DNA of 12,911 nucleotides from positions 1 to 12,911 of the forward strand of contig JAEWGD010000018.1 in assembly GCA_023388515.1 (NCBI GenBank). The letters run 5' to 3'. The position numbers and the translations under genes are program-made. The notes beneath the pieces were generated by a model. The model was not told the DNA's origin, searched no databases, and saw nothing but the letters and a program-made list of their open reading frames with translations. Of this stretch, positions 6,643-12,911 are shown piece after piece. The first letter of the stretch is position 1. Every line of letters starts with the position of its first letter. Source of the stretch: Bacillota bacterium (GTDB taxonomy: Bacteria > Bacillota > Clostridia > Oscillospirales > Ruminococcaceae).

Positions 6643-7530
6643 CTACCAGGTCAAGCCTGAAGCAATAATCACGCCTTTTCCAAAAGGGTATTCCACCAAT
6701 GTAGGCATATTTGAGGTGGTTTCACGCAATATCACAGTTGCCCCTTCAGGCAAGGTATCTTCATAAAACATCACATGGCTGCAAAAATTGCCATACAACA
6801 TATTATTGGTTAATGCTTTTCCATCGGACAGAACTCCGGTGACAATGGGATGATCTGAATTAACAATGTAGTTTCTCGATTCATACTGTGTTTTTTTGCT
6901 GACTTCACCAGGCAGGACTGAGTTCAATGAACCGCTGGCCCAACCGGCATCACAGGCACCAAAAACAACAACACCGCCTAATTCCGCAAATTCTTCAATT
7001 TGCTTTTTAAAGCCGGCGTAATTATTGTATGTAGAAATTTGTTGGTCGTTTGCAAATATAATAACTGAAAATTCGCCCAAGTCTGTTGTTAAAAAGTTGT
7101 TTGTGGTAACCTTTTCAAAGGCAATTCCCAGTGCAGTCAATACATTCGAGTTGGTTGATGTTCTCCATGGCAAGGTGTCCTCAATCAGAAGAACCTTCGA
7201 TGTTACGTCATCAACATTTAACAAGCTTCTGAGCATCTTGGATTTGTTTGCTGTCGATGCTTCTGGTATGTAACCATCAGGTGCAGCAGAGCTGTCTGTG
7301 CCGTAAAGTTCATAATCTTCAGCGTATGACTTAATAATTTTATACGCATTGTCATCCGATGAAGACCCCTCAGTAGCTTGATTGTCTTCTGTCAAACTTA
7401 AAATAATTTCATTCCTTACAATTTCCGCATGGATTGTTAACCATAAGTTAGGAAACATTGTTATCGTCATGACGATGGATAACAGTAAAGAAATAACTTT
7501 TTTCGCATTTAATGAAATCTTATGTTTCAT
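6643..7530 (-). CDS. Rhs protein N-terminal segment: signal peptide and GATase1-like domain, ends at premature TAG
   Basis: Translation starts at ATG 7528-7530, preceded by AGAGAGG (7537-7543 complement); a longer frame back to 7596 has no such signal. Residues 1-35 form a classical signal peptide (basic start, LLLSIVMTITM core, cleavage after IHA). Residues about 90-295 alternate beta and alpha (SKVLLIED, FSVIIFANDQ, GGVVVFGACDAG, GVIIASGLTW) like class I glutamine amidotransferase-like domains of secreted multi-domain proteins. GACDAG is where the nucleophile elbow would be, but the usual triad is not evident, so it is probably not an enzyme. TAG at 6643-6645 replaces what is likely Glu (LTW-stop-HNYFYAND), and the frame continues without a break into the next segment. 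Without readthrough only a 295-aa secreted fragment is made. Confidence 0.85.
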   Translation of the reverse strand: MKHKISLNAKKVISLLLSIVMTITMFPNLWLTIHAEIVRNEIILSLTEDNQATEGSSSDDNAYKIIKSYAEDYELYGTDSSAAPDGYIPEASTANKSKMLRSLLNVDDVTSKVLLIEDTLPWRTSTNSNVLTALGIAFEKVTTNNFLTTDLGEFSVIIFANDQQISTYNNYAGFKKQIEEFAELGGVVVFGACDAGWASGSLNSVLPGEVSKKTQYESRNYIVNSDHPIVTGVLSDGKALTNNMLYGNFCSHVMFYEDTLPEGATVILRETTSNMPTLVEYPFGKGVIIASGLTW

Positions 7531-7658
7531 ATAAATCCTCTCTTTCGTCAGCAGATAAAAAATCTGCGGCAATATTTTATGTGATAATTCCCACAATGAA
7601 ATTTATAAGTATACTTCTATATACTACAAGTTTTGCAAATGAAAATTACACCATTTCA

Positions 7659-7688
7659 ATTATAGGATAATTTACAGCATTTTGTCAA
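7659..7688 (-). promoter_or_regulatory. sigma-A-like promoter of the Rhs locus
   Basis: On the minus strand, TTGACA (7683-7688) and TATAAT (7659-7664), both perfect consensus, are 18 nt apart. Transcription would start near 7652, giving a 5' leader of about 120 nt before the Rhs ATG at 7530. A 6-bp inverted repeat AGTATA/TATACT (7608-7625) lies in the leader; its role is unknown. Confidence 0.8.
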
Positions 7689-7874
7689 TATGATACATGG
7701 TAAATTTGTCGTAATATATAAATTTAATTGTTTTCTTGCCCAGTTGTTATATTATTATACAATAAAATTGATCGATATCATATGAATTTATTAATAATCA
7801 GCCTTCTTTATTTTGTTTAAAATTGTATTTCAGTAAAATAACAACAAGATTTAATGCCGTTATCAGGAATTGGA
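7689..7874. other. AT-rich intergenic stretch between divergent promoters
   Basis: This gap separates the minus-strand Rhs promoter from the plus-strand regulator promoter. I see no gene, RNA gene or strong hairpin. It contains AT-rich TATA-like runs such as those around 7748-7765, but no convincing -35/-10 pair. Confidence 0.5.
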
Positions 7875-7903
7875 TTGACTTGACAAGTAAATTATGATAT
7901 AAT
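7875..7903 (+). promoter_or_regulatory. sigma-A-like promoter of the two-component locus
   Basis: TTGACT (7875-7880) and TATAAT (7898-7903) are spaced by exactly 17 nt. A second TTGACA (7880-7885) is too close to the -10 to be its partner. Transcription would start near 7910, giving a leader of about 135 nt before the regulator start at 8047. Confidence 0.85.
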
Positions 7904-7916
7904 ACTTGTGCTGTAT

Positions 7917-7946
7917 ATGTCCGTTTGGGCATTGTTAGTTGATTGA
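7917..7946 (+). CDS. possible 9-codon leader peptide MSVWALLVD
   Basis: ATG 7917-7919 opens a nine-codon frame ending at TGA 7944-7946, directly at the left arm of the hairpin at 7946-7978. A short frame ahead of an attenuator-like stem is the layout of translation-coupled leader regulation. There is no Shine-Dalgarno, and the predicted transcript start is only about 7 nt upstream, so translation is doubtful. Confidence 0.2.
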   Translation: MSVWALLVD

Positions 7947-7990
7947 AGCGGTGATACTTTATTGAGTGCGTACCGCTTTTTCTATTTTTA
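7946..7990 (+). terminator. terminator-like hairpin in the regulator leader (candidate attenuator)
   Basis: AAGCGGT (7946-7952) pairs with ACCGCTT (7972-7978) around a 19-nt loop that can add inner pairs, followed by TTTCTATTTTT. A small upstream hairpin GTCC-GTTT-GGGC (7919-7930) can also form. Lying about 40 nt after the start of transcription and before the regulator gene, it could attenuate the operon or end a short separate RNA. No known riboswitch class was recognised. Confidence 0.5.
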
Positions 7991-8046
7991 GTTCATCGTA
8001 TGTACTGTCAACCCTTTGAAGTATTATAGATTAAGGATGGTAAAAT

Positions 8047-8706
8047 TTGAATAATCAGCATATAATTTTAGTTGTTGAAGACGATACATATACCAATGAG
8101 GTAATCTGTAATTTTTTAAAAAATGACGGTTATCATGTTTTGTCCGCATATACCGGATAACAGGCAAATAGCTATTTTAGCGAAAATATATCTTTGGCTA
8201 TTCTGGATATCATGCTCCCGGATGTAAACGGTATTGAAGTATTAAGGCGTTTTAGAGAAAGTAATAACGCGCCTGCAATTATGCTTACGGCTCTTGATGA
8301 TGAATTTACCCAGTTGGTCAGCTTTGAGTGTAAGGCTGACGAATATGTTACAAAACCGTTCTCACCACTTATTTTGGTAAAGCGTGTAAACGCCTTGATA
8401 AAAAGAACCTTTCCTGAAAAATTAGATGTTACAATTGGCTCATACAGCTTTGATTTTGATCGATATACTGTGTTTAACGGCATGGAGCAGATTATACTTA
8501 CAACTAAGGAAATTGAACTTGTAAAAGTGTTATATGAAAATAAGGGGAAGGTTGTGGACAGACAGCAGCTCTTAAATCAACTTTTCGGAGAAGATTATTT
8601 TGCACTGGACAGAACAATCGATACTCATGTTAAAAATATAAGAAAAAAGTTGGACAGCAATTTTATCTCTACTGTAAAAGGCGTTGGATATAAAATTGAC
8701 AGATAG
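8047..8706 (+). pseudogene. OmpR/PhoB-family response regulator, interrupted by TAA at codon 38
   Basis: TTG 8047-8049 follows AAGGA (8033-8037) at a 9-nt spacing and gives LNNQHIILVVEDD, the start of a receiver domain. The acidic pocket is E11-D12-D13, the phospho-acceptor D54 (LAILDIMLPD), the switch T81 and the conserved K103 (VTKPFSP). A winged-helix output domain spans about 125-219 (LTTKEIELVKVLYEN, IDTHVKNIRKKL, GVGYKIDR). The expected partner is the kinase 9 nt downstream. TAA at 8158-8160 replaces the Glu expected in AYTGEQA. The frame is otherwise intact to TAG 8704-8706. A product restarting at TTG 8194 would lack the acidic pocket, lacks a ribosome binding site and could not be phosphorylated normally. 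The protein is functional only if the stop is read through or is a sequence error. Confidence 0.85.
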
Positions 8707-8715
8707 CGGGGGTAT

Positions 8716-10143
8716 ATGAAAAGGTTTAATCTTTTTGGGAAAACTTTTATTGTTACATTATTACTTATTCTAATTACAACAATGACAGCTTACATAATTG
8801 TATACTTATTGATGCCTCCATTTTATGAAAGATATAAAATTAGTAAAATGGATAATATGGTGCAAGAATTGAATACAAGAACTGAGGATTTGAGCGAAGA
8901 AGAAGCTAAGGAGATTATTGTGGATTTTGCGATTTCAAATGGTGTTAGCTTAAAAGTCACCGATGCGGACGGCAGAGTATATATTGAAGTGAACAAATCC
9001 AATAGTTTTAATTATCTTTTTTCGGAGAATCAAAGCAATATAGAATCAAATACGCCTTTAATTGAAAATGACAGTAAAATTGAAGAGTATAAAAGTGATT
9101 TTGATTATGCATATCATGCAAAAGAAGATAATGAAATGATATTGGAATATGCTTTTTTAGTTAATAATATTTCTATGGAGGCTAATGTAGGCATTACACT
9201 GCAGCCATTAACCGAAGCAAAATCTGTATTGGTTACAATTTATCCTATAGCGCTTATTTTTTCCATGATCTTAGCTTTTGTGATATCGTGGCTTTATGCG
9301 AAACATATCAGCAGCCCAATAATCATTATGTCGAAAGCGGCAAGAGCGATGTCGCTGCTTCAGTTTGATGCTGATATATATATTAACAGGTATGATGAAA
9401 CTGCCATACTCGCCGATGATATTAATATCATGTATAAAAATTTGAAAGATACCATCAATCAACTTCAATATTCCTTGAAAAAGGCAGAAACATCTGAAAA
9501 CCAGAAAGTTGATTTTTTTCGTGCAGTATCCCATGAATTCAAAACGCCGCTAACCTCAGTTAATGCTGTGCTGGAGGGCATGATTTATAATATTCCACCG
9601 TATAATAATCATGAAAAATATCTGATGGAATGCAAGTCGATTATTGAAAGAGCATCAGAGATGGTTAAGGGAACCCTAGATTTATCACGAAATGAAACCG
9701 AAGCAACCACGGAGATTGATTTACAGGAACAACTGGAGGATGTTCTGAAACCATACCGTATTTTAATGAAGTCAAAGGACATAAAGCTTTTGGTGAATAT
9801 TGCGAAAAGTGTGAAAATCACTACAAAGGAACTGCTGTTAAGAACGGCCCTTTCCAATATACTGTCTAATGCAGTAAACCACACGCCAGCTAAGGGTGAA
9901 ATAATGATTGATTTAAATGATGAATATTTATCCGTAAATAATAGTTGTATGCCCTTAAGCGATGAACAAATACAAAAAGCTTTTATGCCGTTCAGCACAT
10001 TGAATATTCAAAAAGAGAAAGACTGCAAGGGAAACGGTCTTGGCTTGTATATAATTGAAAGAAATCTGACCTTGTGCGGTCTGAAATTTGTTTTCACAGC
10101 ATCTCAGGATAAAAGCGGTATGAGTTTTAAAATCCATCTGTAA
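8716..10143 (+). CDS. membrane sensor histidine kinase
   Basis: This is an intact 475-aa kinase. Two membrane helices (about 10-33 and 170-194) bracket an extracytoplasmic sensor of about 135 residues with no recognisable fold. A HAMP linker (about 195-250) leads to the HisKA domain with phospho-accepting H273 in SHEFKTP. The catalytic domain has an N box with N385 (NILSNAVNHT) and a G2 box GNGLGLY at 439-445. The usual D-x-G-x-G G1 motif reads VNNSCMP (407-413), a departure seen in some Gram-positive kinases that may lower ATP affinity. ATG 8716 follows a GGGGG tract. The gene is 9 nt behind the response regulator, its expected phosphotransfer partner, and an intrinsic terminator (10211-10243) follows. 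The linked ABC permeases suggest a peptide or envelope-stress signal; the ligand is unknown. Confidence 0.9.
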   Translation: MKRFNLFGKTFIVTLLLILITTMTAYIIVYLLMPPFYERYKISKMDNMVQELNTRTEDLSEEEAKEIIVDFAISNGVSLKVTDADGRVYIEVNKSNSFNYLFSENQSNIESNTPLIENDSKIEEYKSDFDYAYHAKEDNEMILEYAFLVNNISMEANVGITLQPLTEAKSVLVTIYPIALIFSMILAFVISWLYAKHISSPIIIMSKAARAMSLLQFDADIYINRYDETAILADDINIMYKNLKDTINQLQYSLKKAETSENQKVDFFRAVSHEFKTPLTSVNAVLEGMIYNIPPYNNHEKYLMECKSIIERASEMVKGTLDLSRNETEATTEIDLQEQLEDVLKPYRILMKSKDIKLLVNIAKSVKITTKELLLRTALSNILSNAVNHTPAKGEIMIDLNDEYLSVNNSCMPLSDEQIQKAFMPFSTLNIQKEKDCKGNGLGLYIIERNLTLCGLKFVFTASQDKSGMSFKIHL

Positions 10144-10155
10144 TAAGGTGGGGCG

Positions 10156-10195
10156 AACTTCACGCCAACTTCATATGAACCATATACTAACTCCA
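10156..10195 (+). promoter_or_regulatory. candidate response-regulator operator: four direct repeats at 11-bp pitch
   Basis: AACTTCA (10156), AACTTCA (10167), AACCATA (10178) and AACTCCA (10189) begin exactly 11 bp apart. OmpR/PhoB-family regulators typically bind tandem repeats with one helical turn per site, and these overlap the -35 region of the predicted permease promoter. The binding protein is inferred to be the regulator encoded at 8047-8706. No second copy of the array was seen upstream of the regulator itself. Confidence 0.65.
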
Positions 10196-10203
10196 TATAG
10201 AAA

Positions 10204-10212
10204 TGATAAGAT
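10204..10212 (+). promoter_or_regulatory. extended -10 promoter of the permease operon
   Basis: TG-A-TAAGAT (TG at 10204, hexamer 10207-10212) is an extended -10 element. The -35 position (10184-10189, ATATAC) is poor and lies within the 11-bp repeat array, as expected for an activator-dependent promoter. Transcription would start near 10219, inside the left arm of the terminator at 10211-10243. Confidence 0.55.
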
Positions 10213-10243
10213 AAGGCTATAGAAATTATAGCCTTATTTTTTT
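10211..10243 (+). terminator. intrinsic terminator after the histidine kinase
   Basis: ATAAGGCTATA (10211-10221) and TATAGCCTTAT (10227-10237) form a perfect 11-bp stem with a 5-nt loop, followed by a T-rich tract to 10243. It would stop transcripts coming from the regulator-kinase genes. It ends only 8 nt before the permease start codon at 10252. Confidence 0.85.
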
Positions 10244-10251
10244 ATAAAAGA

Positions 10252-11283
10252 ATGGATACGATGAAGCTGCATTTTAAGAAAATCCGCTATGAATATTTTA
10301 TTTTTCTCATTCAAATATCAATCATAACATTTTTTACGATTATGCTGTCGGTATTCTTTATTACCGTGAGCAGTGCGGAGTATCTAGAAAACAGGATGTA
10401 TTCGGCAAATGTGAAAGGAATTCATATTCAAAGTGCTGATACGCCCATTCTGGAAAAGATAGAGAGTTTAAACAGCGGATATGTAATCACGAAGACAATT
10501 GATGATGAACTTCGTATAAAGAGAGGGTATTATTCCACATCTGATTTATTTGGTTTATCTGCTTTTATAGAAACAGGCAGGTTTTTTACAAATAGTGATT
10601 ACAAAGAAAATAGCCCTGTTGCTGTAATAGGTGCAGATATTATTGCAGATACTGTGACTGAAAACGGGAAAACATATTACGGATATAGCAATACACAGTA
10701 TGAAGTAATAGGCATTTTTAAGCAGACAAACAGCGATCTTGACAAAGCGGCCTATCTTAATTTAACATACCTGTTGGATTCTGAGGGTTCAAGCGGATTA
10801 TACTGTATAGACGGTAATTCTGAGGATGTATCCAAAGCTGTGAATGCATTTATAAATGATTCCAGAACCAAATCTTCTGAAATTAAGATTGAACAGAAAA
10901 ATTATGACATGAATGTGGGACATAAGATTAAATTTTACTGTGCCATAATTGCCGCCCTATGCAATTTAATTATCATTTCATATTATTTTGTCAGCAGACA
11001 GAGTTATAAAACCGCTGTAAAAAAACTTTGCGGATTTACCAACAAACGACTATCGGTGTCATATGCGGTTACATTGACCTGTATCACGATAGGCGGCTAT
11101 CTTATCGGTGCGGGAATTTTGTATCTGGTTCAGAAGAATGTGCCTGGATTGCAAATGGCCATGCTAGATCCTATTCACTATATTATCGTTCTGATATGTA
11201 TAGTCTTATCAGGCGGCCTGATTACCGCAAGTATTATTAAGAAAGTAATGAAGGTTGATATAAGTTCTATTTTAAAAGGCTGA
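10252..11283 (+). CDS. FtsX/MacB-like ABC transporter permease (first)
   Basis: This 343-aa protein has the four-helix layout of the FtsX/MacB permease superfamily: TM1 at about 16-40, an extracytoplasmic MacB-like core at about 41-225 (GRFFTNSDYKENSPVAVIG and YEVIGIFKQ are typical core phrases), then TM2 (about 226-246), TM3 (about 268-293) and TM4 (about 308-328). The C-terminus DISSILKG matches the usual end of this family. Such proteins act as mechanotransmission pumps or sensors driven by a cytoplasmic ATPase, often against antimicrobial peptides or in lipoprotein or lipid traffic. The start at 10252 has only a weak upstream AAAAG; ATG 10261 is an alternative. It is half the size of BceB-type permeases (ten helices), so a plain bacitracin-type transporter is unlikely. 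It probably pairs with the second permease, 62 nt downstream. Confidence 0.85.
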   Translation: MDTMKLHFKKIRYEYFIFLIQISIITFFTIMLSVFFITVSSAEYLENRMYSANVKGIHIQSADTPILEKIESLNSGYVITKTIDDELRIKRGYYSTSDLFGLSAFIETGRFFTNSDYKENSPVAVIGADIIADTVTENGKTYYGYSNTQYEVIGIFKQTNSDLDKAAYLNLTYLLDSEGSSGLYCIDGNSEDVSKAVNAFINDSRTKSSEIKIEQKNYDMNVGHKIKFYCAIIAALCNLIIISYYFVSRQSYKTAVKKLCGFTNKRLSVSYAVTLTCITIGGYLIGAGILYLVQKNVPGLQMAMLDPIHYIIVLICIVLSGGLITASIIKKVMKVDISSILKG

Positions 11284-11345
11284 TAAAAATCAAAAATTTA
11301 AATCGAACTATATAATTTTATACTATATTATAAATGGGTGGTTAA

Positions 11346-12656
11346 ATGATTACATACCTTATGGAACTGAAACGGGTTCTTTCCGGCGATCTTAAAATCT
11401 TAATTCTGAATATCATAGGGTTTACGGCAATGCTTGTACTAATCGGGCTTTCTGTAAGTTACTTCATGGATAAAATGGATTATGAAAATCAAATGGCAGA
11501 CAGTTATCAGGATAAAGTTTTTTACAAATTAGAATATGACGGCGACTTGAATGATATGTTCGATAAAATTTTCAAAACGGATAAAATAATTAATGCCAAA
11601 AAAGCATTCGATCAGCTAGATAAAAGCTTATTATTTGAGTATAGGTATGCCGATCCCCAAATGGTTGCGTTTATTGATAATCAAAATATAAAATACAAGG
11701 ATGAATTTCTTGACGGATATGAAACGAACAATGTTTATGACGCATATCTTTCCCTAAAAGCAGTTTTTGCGGATAAGGCTTTCTTTAATGAAAACACATT
11801 AAGCATTTCTGAAGGTACCGCTTTTACTGATAAGGATTTTGCGGTGTATGACAAAACAAACTTAACACTGCCGATTGTTTTAGGATATGGCTATAAAGAG
11901 TTGTATCAAATAGGCGATGTATTACATGACGCACAACTTTGGGATGAAACAAAGGTAGATTTAAAAGTCATAGGTTTCTTAAATGAAAACAGTTATTTTT
12001 ATAACAACAATAATATAAAAATTCTGCTTAACAGATATCTGATTATCCCCAGTATTGATGTTCAATATGATCCGATTCTTGAATCCGGTGAAATTGATAC
12101 CTTTTTTAGAGGAGCATACGACTTAGGAAAGCTGATGAATGCACGAGTTATCTGCTCTGAGCATAATCGCAGCGAAGCTATTAATACCGTCAACAGAATA
12201 ATGCATGACAACGGATTATATGATTTTTTCTTGTTTGATGAAAGTGACGGAGCGACTAGGGCACTTGTTGAGTCAAAACAGTTTTCATCGCTTGGTATGC
12301 TGATAACTGCTGTAACTATTATTATTTGTGCCATTATGCTCGTACTCGGAATGTTAAGCAAGCTAAACAGAGAAAAGAAAAATTATAGTATATATTTACT
12401 GCTTGGATATGAAAAGAAACGTATTTTTCACTTTGTTGCAATGGATACACTTTTGATATTTTTGATTTCAAATGCAGCGGCGTTTTCATCTTTTATTTAT
12501 ATGAAAGCAATTAAGTTTGATGAAAGCATAATGGATTTACCTGTTGTTTTATCAATACTTTTAATGGAGATTGCACTGGTTATACTGGCTTATCTGCTCA
12601 CGGCAATGAAAGTATTCAAAGCGGATTTAAGCGGCATAATCAGGGGCAATGAATAA
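11346..12656 (+). CDS. FtsX/MacB-like ABC transporter permease (second)
   Basis: This 436-aa protein has TM1 at about 16-40, a large extracytoplasmic domain at about 41-310, then TM2 (about 316-338), TM3 (about 361-386) and TM4 (about 399-421). LLLGYEKKRIF between TM2 and TM3 is the cytoplasmic coupling loop expected to contact the ATPase, and the C-terminus DLSGIIRGNE resembles that of the first permease. The two probably form a heterodimer. The external domain is about 85 residues larger than that of the first permease and shares little visible sequence with it. ATG 11346 follows GGGTGG at a suitable distance. The ATPase gene starts 17 nt after its stop, so the three would be co-transcribed; the AT-rich gap before it (11284-11345) shows no terminator. 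The substrate is unknown. Confidence 0.87.
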   Translation: MITYLMELKRVLSGDLKILILNIIGFTAMLVLIGLSVSYFMDKMDYENQMADSYQDKVFYKLEYDGDLNDMFDKIFKTDKIINAKKAFDQLDKSLLFEYRYADPQMVAFIDNQNIKYKDEFLDGYETNNVYDAYLSLKAVFADKAFFNENTLSISEGTAFTDKDFAVYDKTNLTLPIVLGYGYKELYQIGDVLHDAQLWDETKVDLKVIGFLNENSYFYNNNNIKILLNRYLIIPSIDVQYDPILESGEIDTFFRGAYDLGKLMNARVICSEHNRSEAINTVNRIMHDNGLYDFFLFDESDGATRALVESKQFSSLGMLITAVTIIICAIMLVLGMLSKLNREKKNYSIYLLLGYEKKRIFHFVAMDTLLIFLISNAAAFSSFIYMKAIKFDESIMDLPVVLSILLMEIALVILAYLLTAMKVFKADLSGIIRGNE

Positions 12657-12673
12657 TCTGACAGGAGGAGCTT

Positions 12674-12823
12674 ATGAGTTTAATCAGCATGAAGAATGTA
12701 CAGAAAGCATATGGCAGAAAACAAAAAGTACAAGCGTTATCAGATTTATCGCTTGAAATCACACAAGGCGAAATGGTTTCAGTGATCGGCAAGATCGCTG
12801 ACGGTCAGATGTTTTGTGCCTAG
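12674..12823 (+). pseudogene. ABC transporter ATPase, truncated within Walker A
   Basis: AGGAGGAG (12663-12670) precedes ATG 12674. The first 40 residues are a normal ATPase start: MSLISMKNVQKAYGRKQKV, ALSDLSLEITQGEMVSVIGK, with the Y-G A-loop region and the beta strand leading into the P-loop. The next residues should be SGSGKST, but the frame instead reads IADGQMFCA and stops at TAG 12821-12823. Walker A, Q-loop, signature and Walker B are all absent. The remainder would be about 180-200 residues in this family (MacB/LolD/BceA-type). It belongs with the two permeases upstream. From about 12785-12793 on, the DNA belongs to a different, minus-strand coding sequence, so this is a rearrangement or chimeric joint, not simple decay. 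Confidence 0.85.
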
Positions 12824-12911
12824 ATACAAGTCCTTAGCGGTGCAGTATAGGGTATATGCGTCCTCGTTGATGCCGTTCAGCCGGACTTGTTCAAAATGGA
12901 TTTGATTCTTT
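12779..12911 (-). CDS. C-terminal-open fragment of an unidentified gene joined to the ATPase
   Basis: The minus strand from the window edge reads KNQIHFEQVRLNGINEDAYT, then LYCTAKDLYLGTKHLTVSDLA, before running into ATPase DNA and a TGA (12779-12781) that belongs to the ATPase side. Composition is more GC-rich and codon choice more balanced than in the neighbouring genes. The phrase style reminds me of small accessory proteins of conjugative or mobilisable elements in Clostridia, but I cannot name a family. The gene starts beyond base 12911 and its true C-terminus is lost at the joint. Confidence 0.5.
   Translation of the reverse strand, partial: KNQIHFEQVRLNGINEDAYTLYCTAKDLYLGTKHLTVSDLADH

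Noticed and set aside
7880..7903. TTGACA at 7880 as the -35 of the regulator promoter
   Set aside because: Only 12 nt separate it from TATAAT; the overlapping TTGACT at 7875 gives the ideal 17-nt spacing.
902..8160. A changed genetic code in which TAA/TAG mean Glu
   Set aside because: The kinase and second permease end at TAA, the first immunity gene, the Rhs gene and the regulator at TAG, with the next gene's signals directly behind, so these codons act as normal stops.
8172..8483. Minus-strand frame opposite the response regulator
   Set aside because: It is antisense to a recognisable receiver domain and has no ribosome binding site.
10252..12656. BceAB-type bacitracin transporter
   Set aside because: The permeases have about four helices each and small sizes, not the single ten-helix permease of that family.

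Overview
The window looks like chromosomal DNA from a low-GC Firmicute, most likely a gut-type member of the Clostridia. The signs are AT-rich sequence, strong GGAGG-type ribosome binding sites, sigma-A-like promoters, a secreted Rhs/YD-repeat toxin with Gram-positive surface domains, and a typical two-component plus ABC-transporter locus. No taxonomic marker is present, so the assignment is an inference.

Left half (about 1-7690, all on the minus strand): a polymorphic toxin locus in decay. Read in its own direction it starts with a sigma-A-like promoter (7659-7688) and a very large secreted Rhs protein. That protein has a signal peptide, a class I glutamine amidotransferase-like domain, a CARDB/DUF11-like domain, a beta-helix-like region, about five and a half Ig-like repeats, about 15 YD repeats, an Rhs core and a C-terminal candidate RNase toxin. 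The gene is broken twice: by an in-frame TAG at 6643-6645 and by a frame change near 4072-4081 that looks like a short-homology deletion. An intact candidate immunity gene follows (1200-1646). Downstream lie displaced cassettes: an orphan toxin tail with an internal TAA (737-1088), its intact candidate immunity gene (333-719, DUF7674-like), and a 67-bp second copy of the Rhs core end (145-211). The last runs straight into the start of an IS3-type element whose transposase leaves the window at base 1. Hairpins built on a shared GCACAC/GTGTGC motif sit between the modules.

Right half (about 7875-12820, plus strand): a sensory and transport locus. A consensus promoter and a short leader with a terminator-like hairpin precede an OmpR-family response regulator, which is broken by a TAA at codon 38, and a membrane histidine kinase. 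After the kinase come four AACTTCA-like direct repeats at exactly 11-bp spacing, an extended -10 element, and an intrinsic terminator whose left arm coincides with the predicted transcription start. Two FtsX/MacB-like ABC permeases follow. The partner ATPase gene is cut off inside its Walker A motif, where it joins unrelated minus-strand coding sequence (12779-12911). The natural reading is that the regulator and kinase control the permease-ATPase operon in response to an extracellular or envelope signal. As written, the regulator, the ATPase and the Rhs protein are all damaged, while the kinase, both permeases and both immunity genes are intact.

The most notable observations are the rearranged Rhs toxin/immunity array, the interleaved operator, promoter and terminator ahead of the permeases, and the cluster of lesions, in which at least two stop codons replace conserved glutamates.
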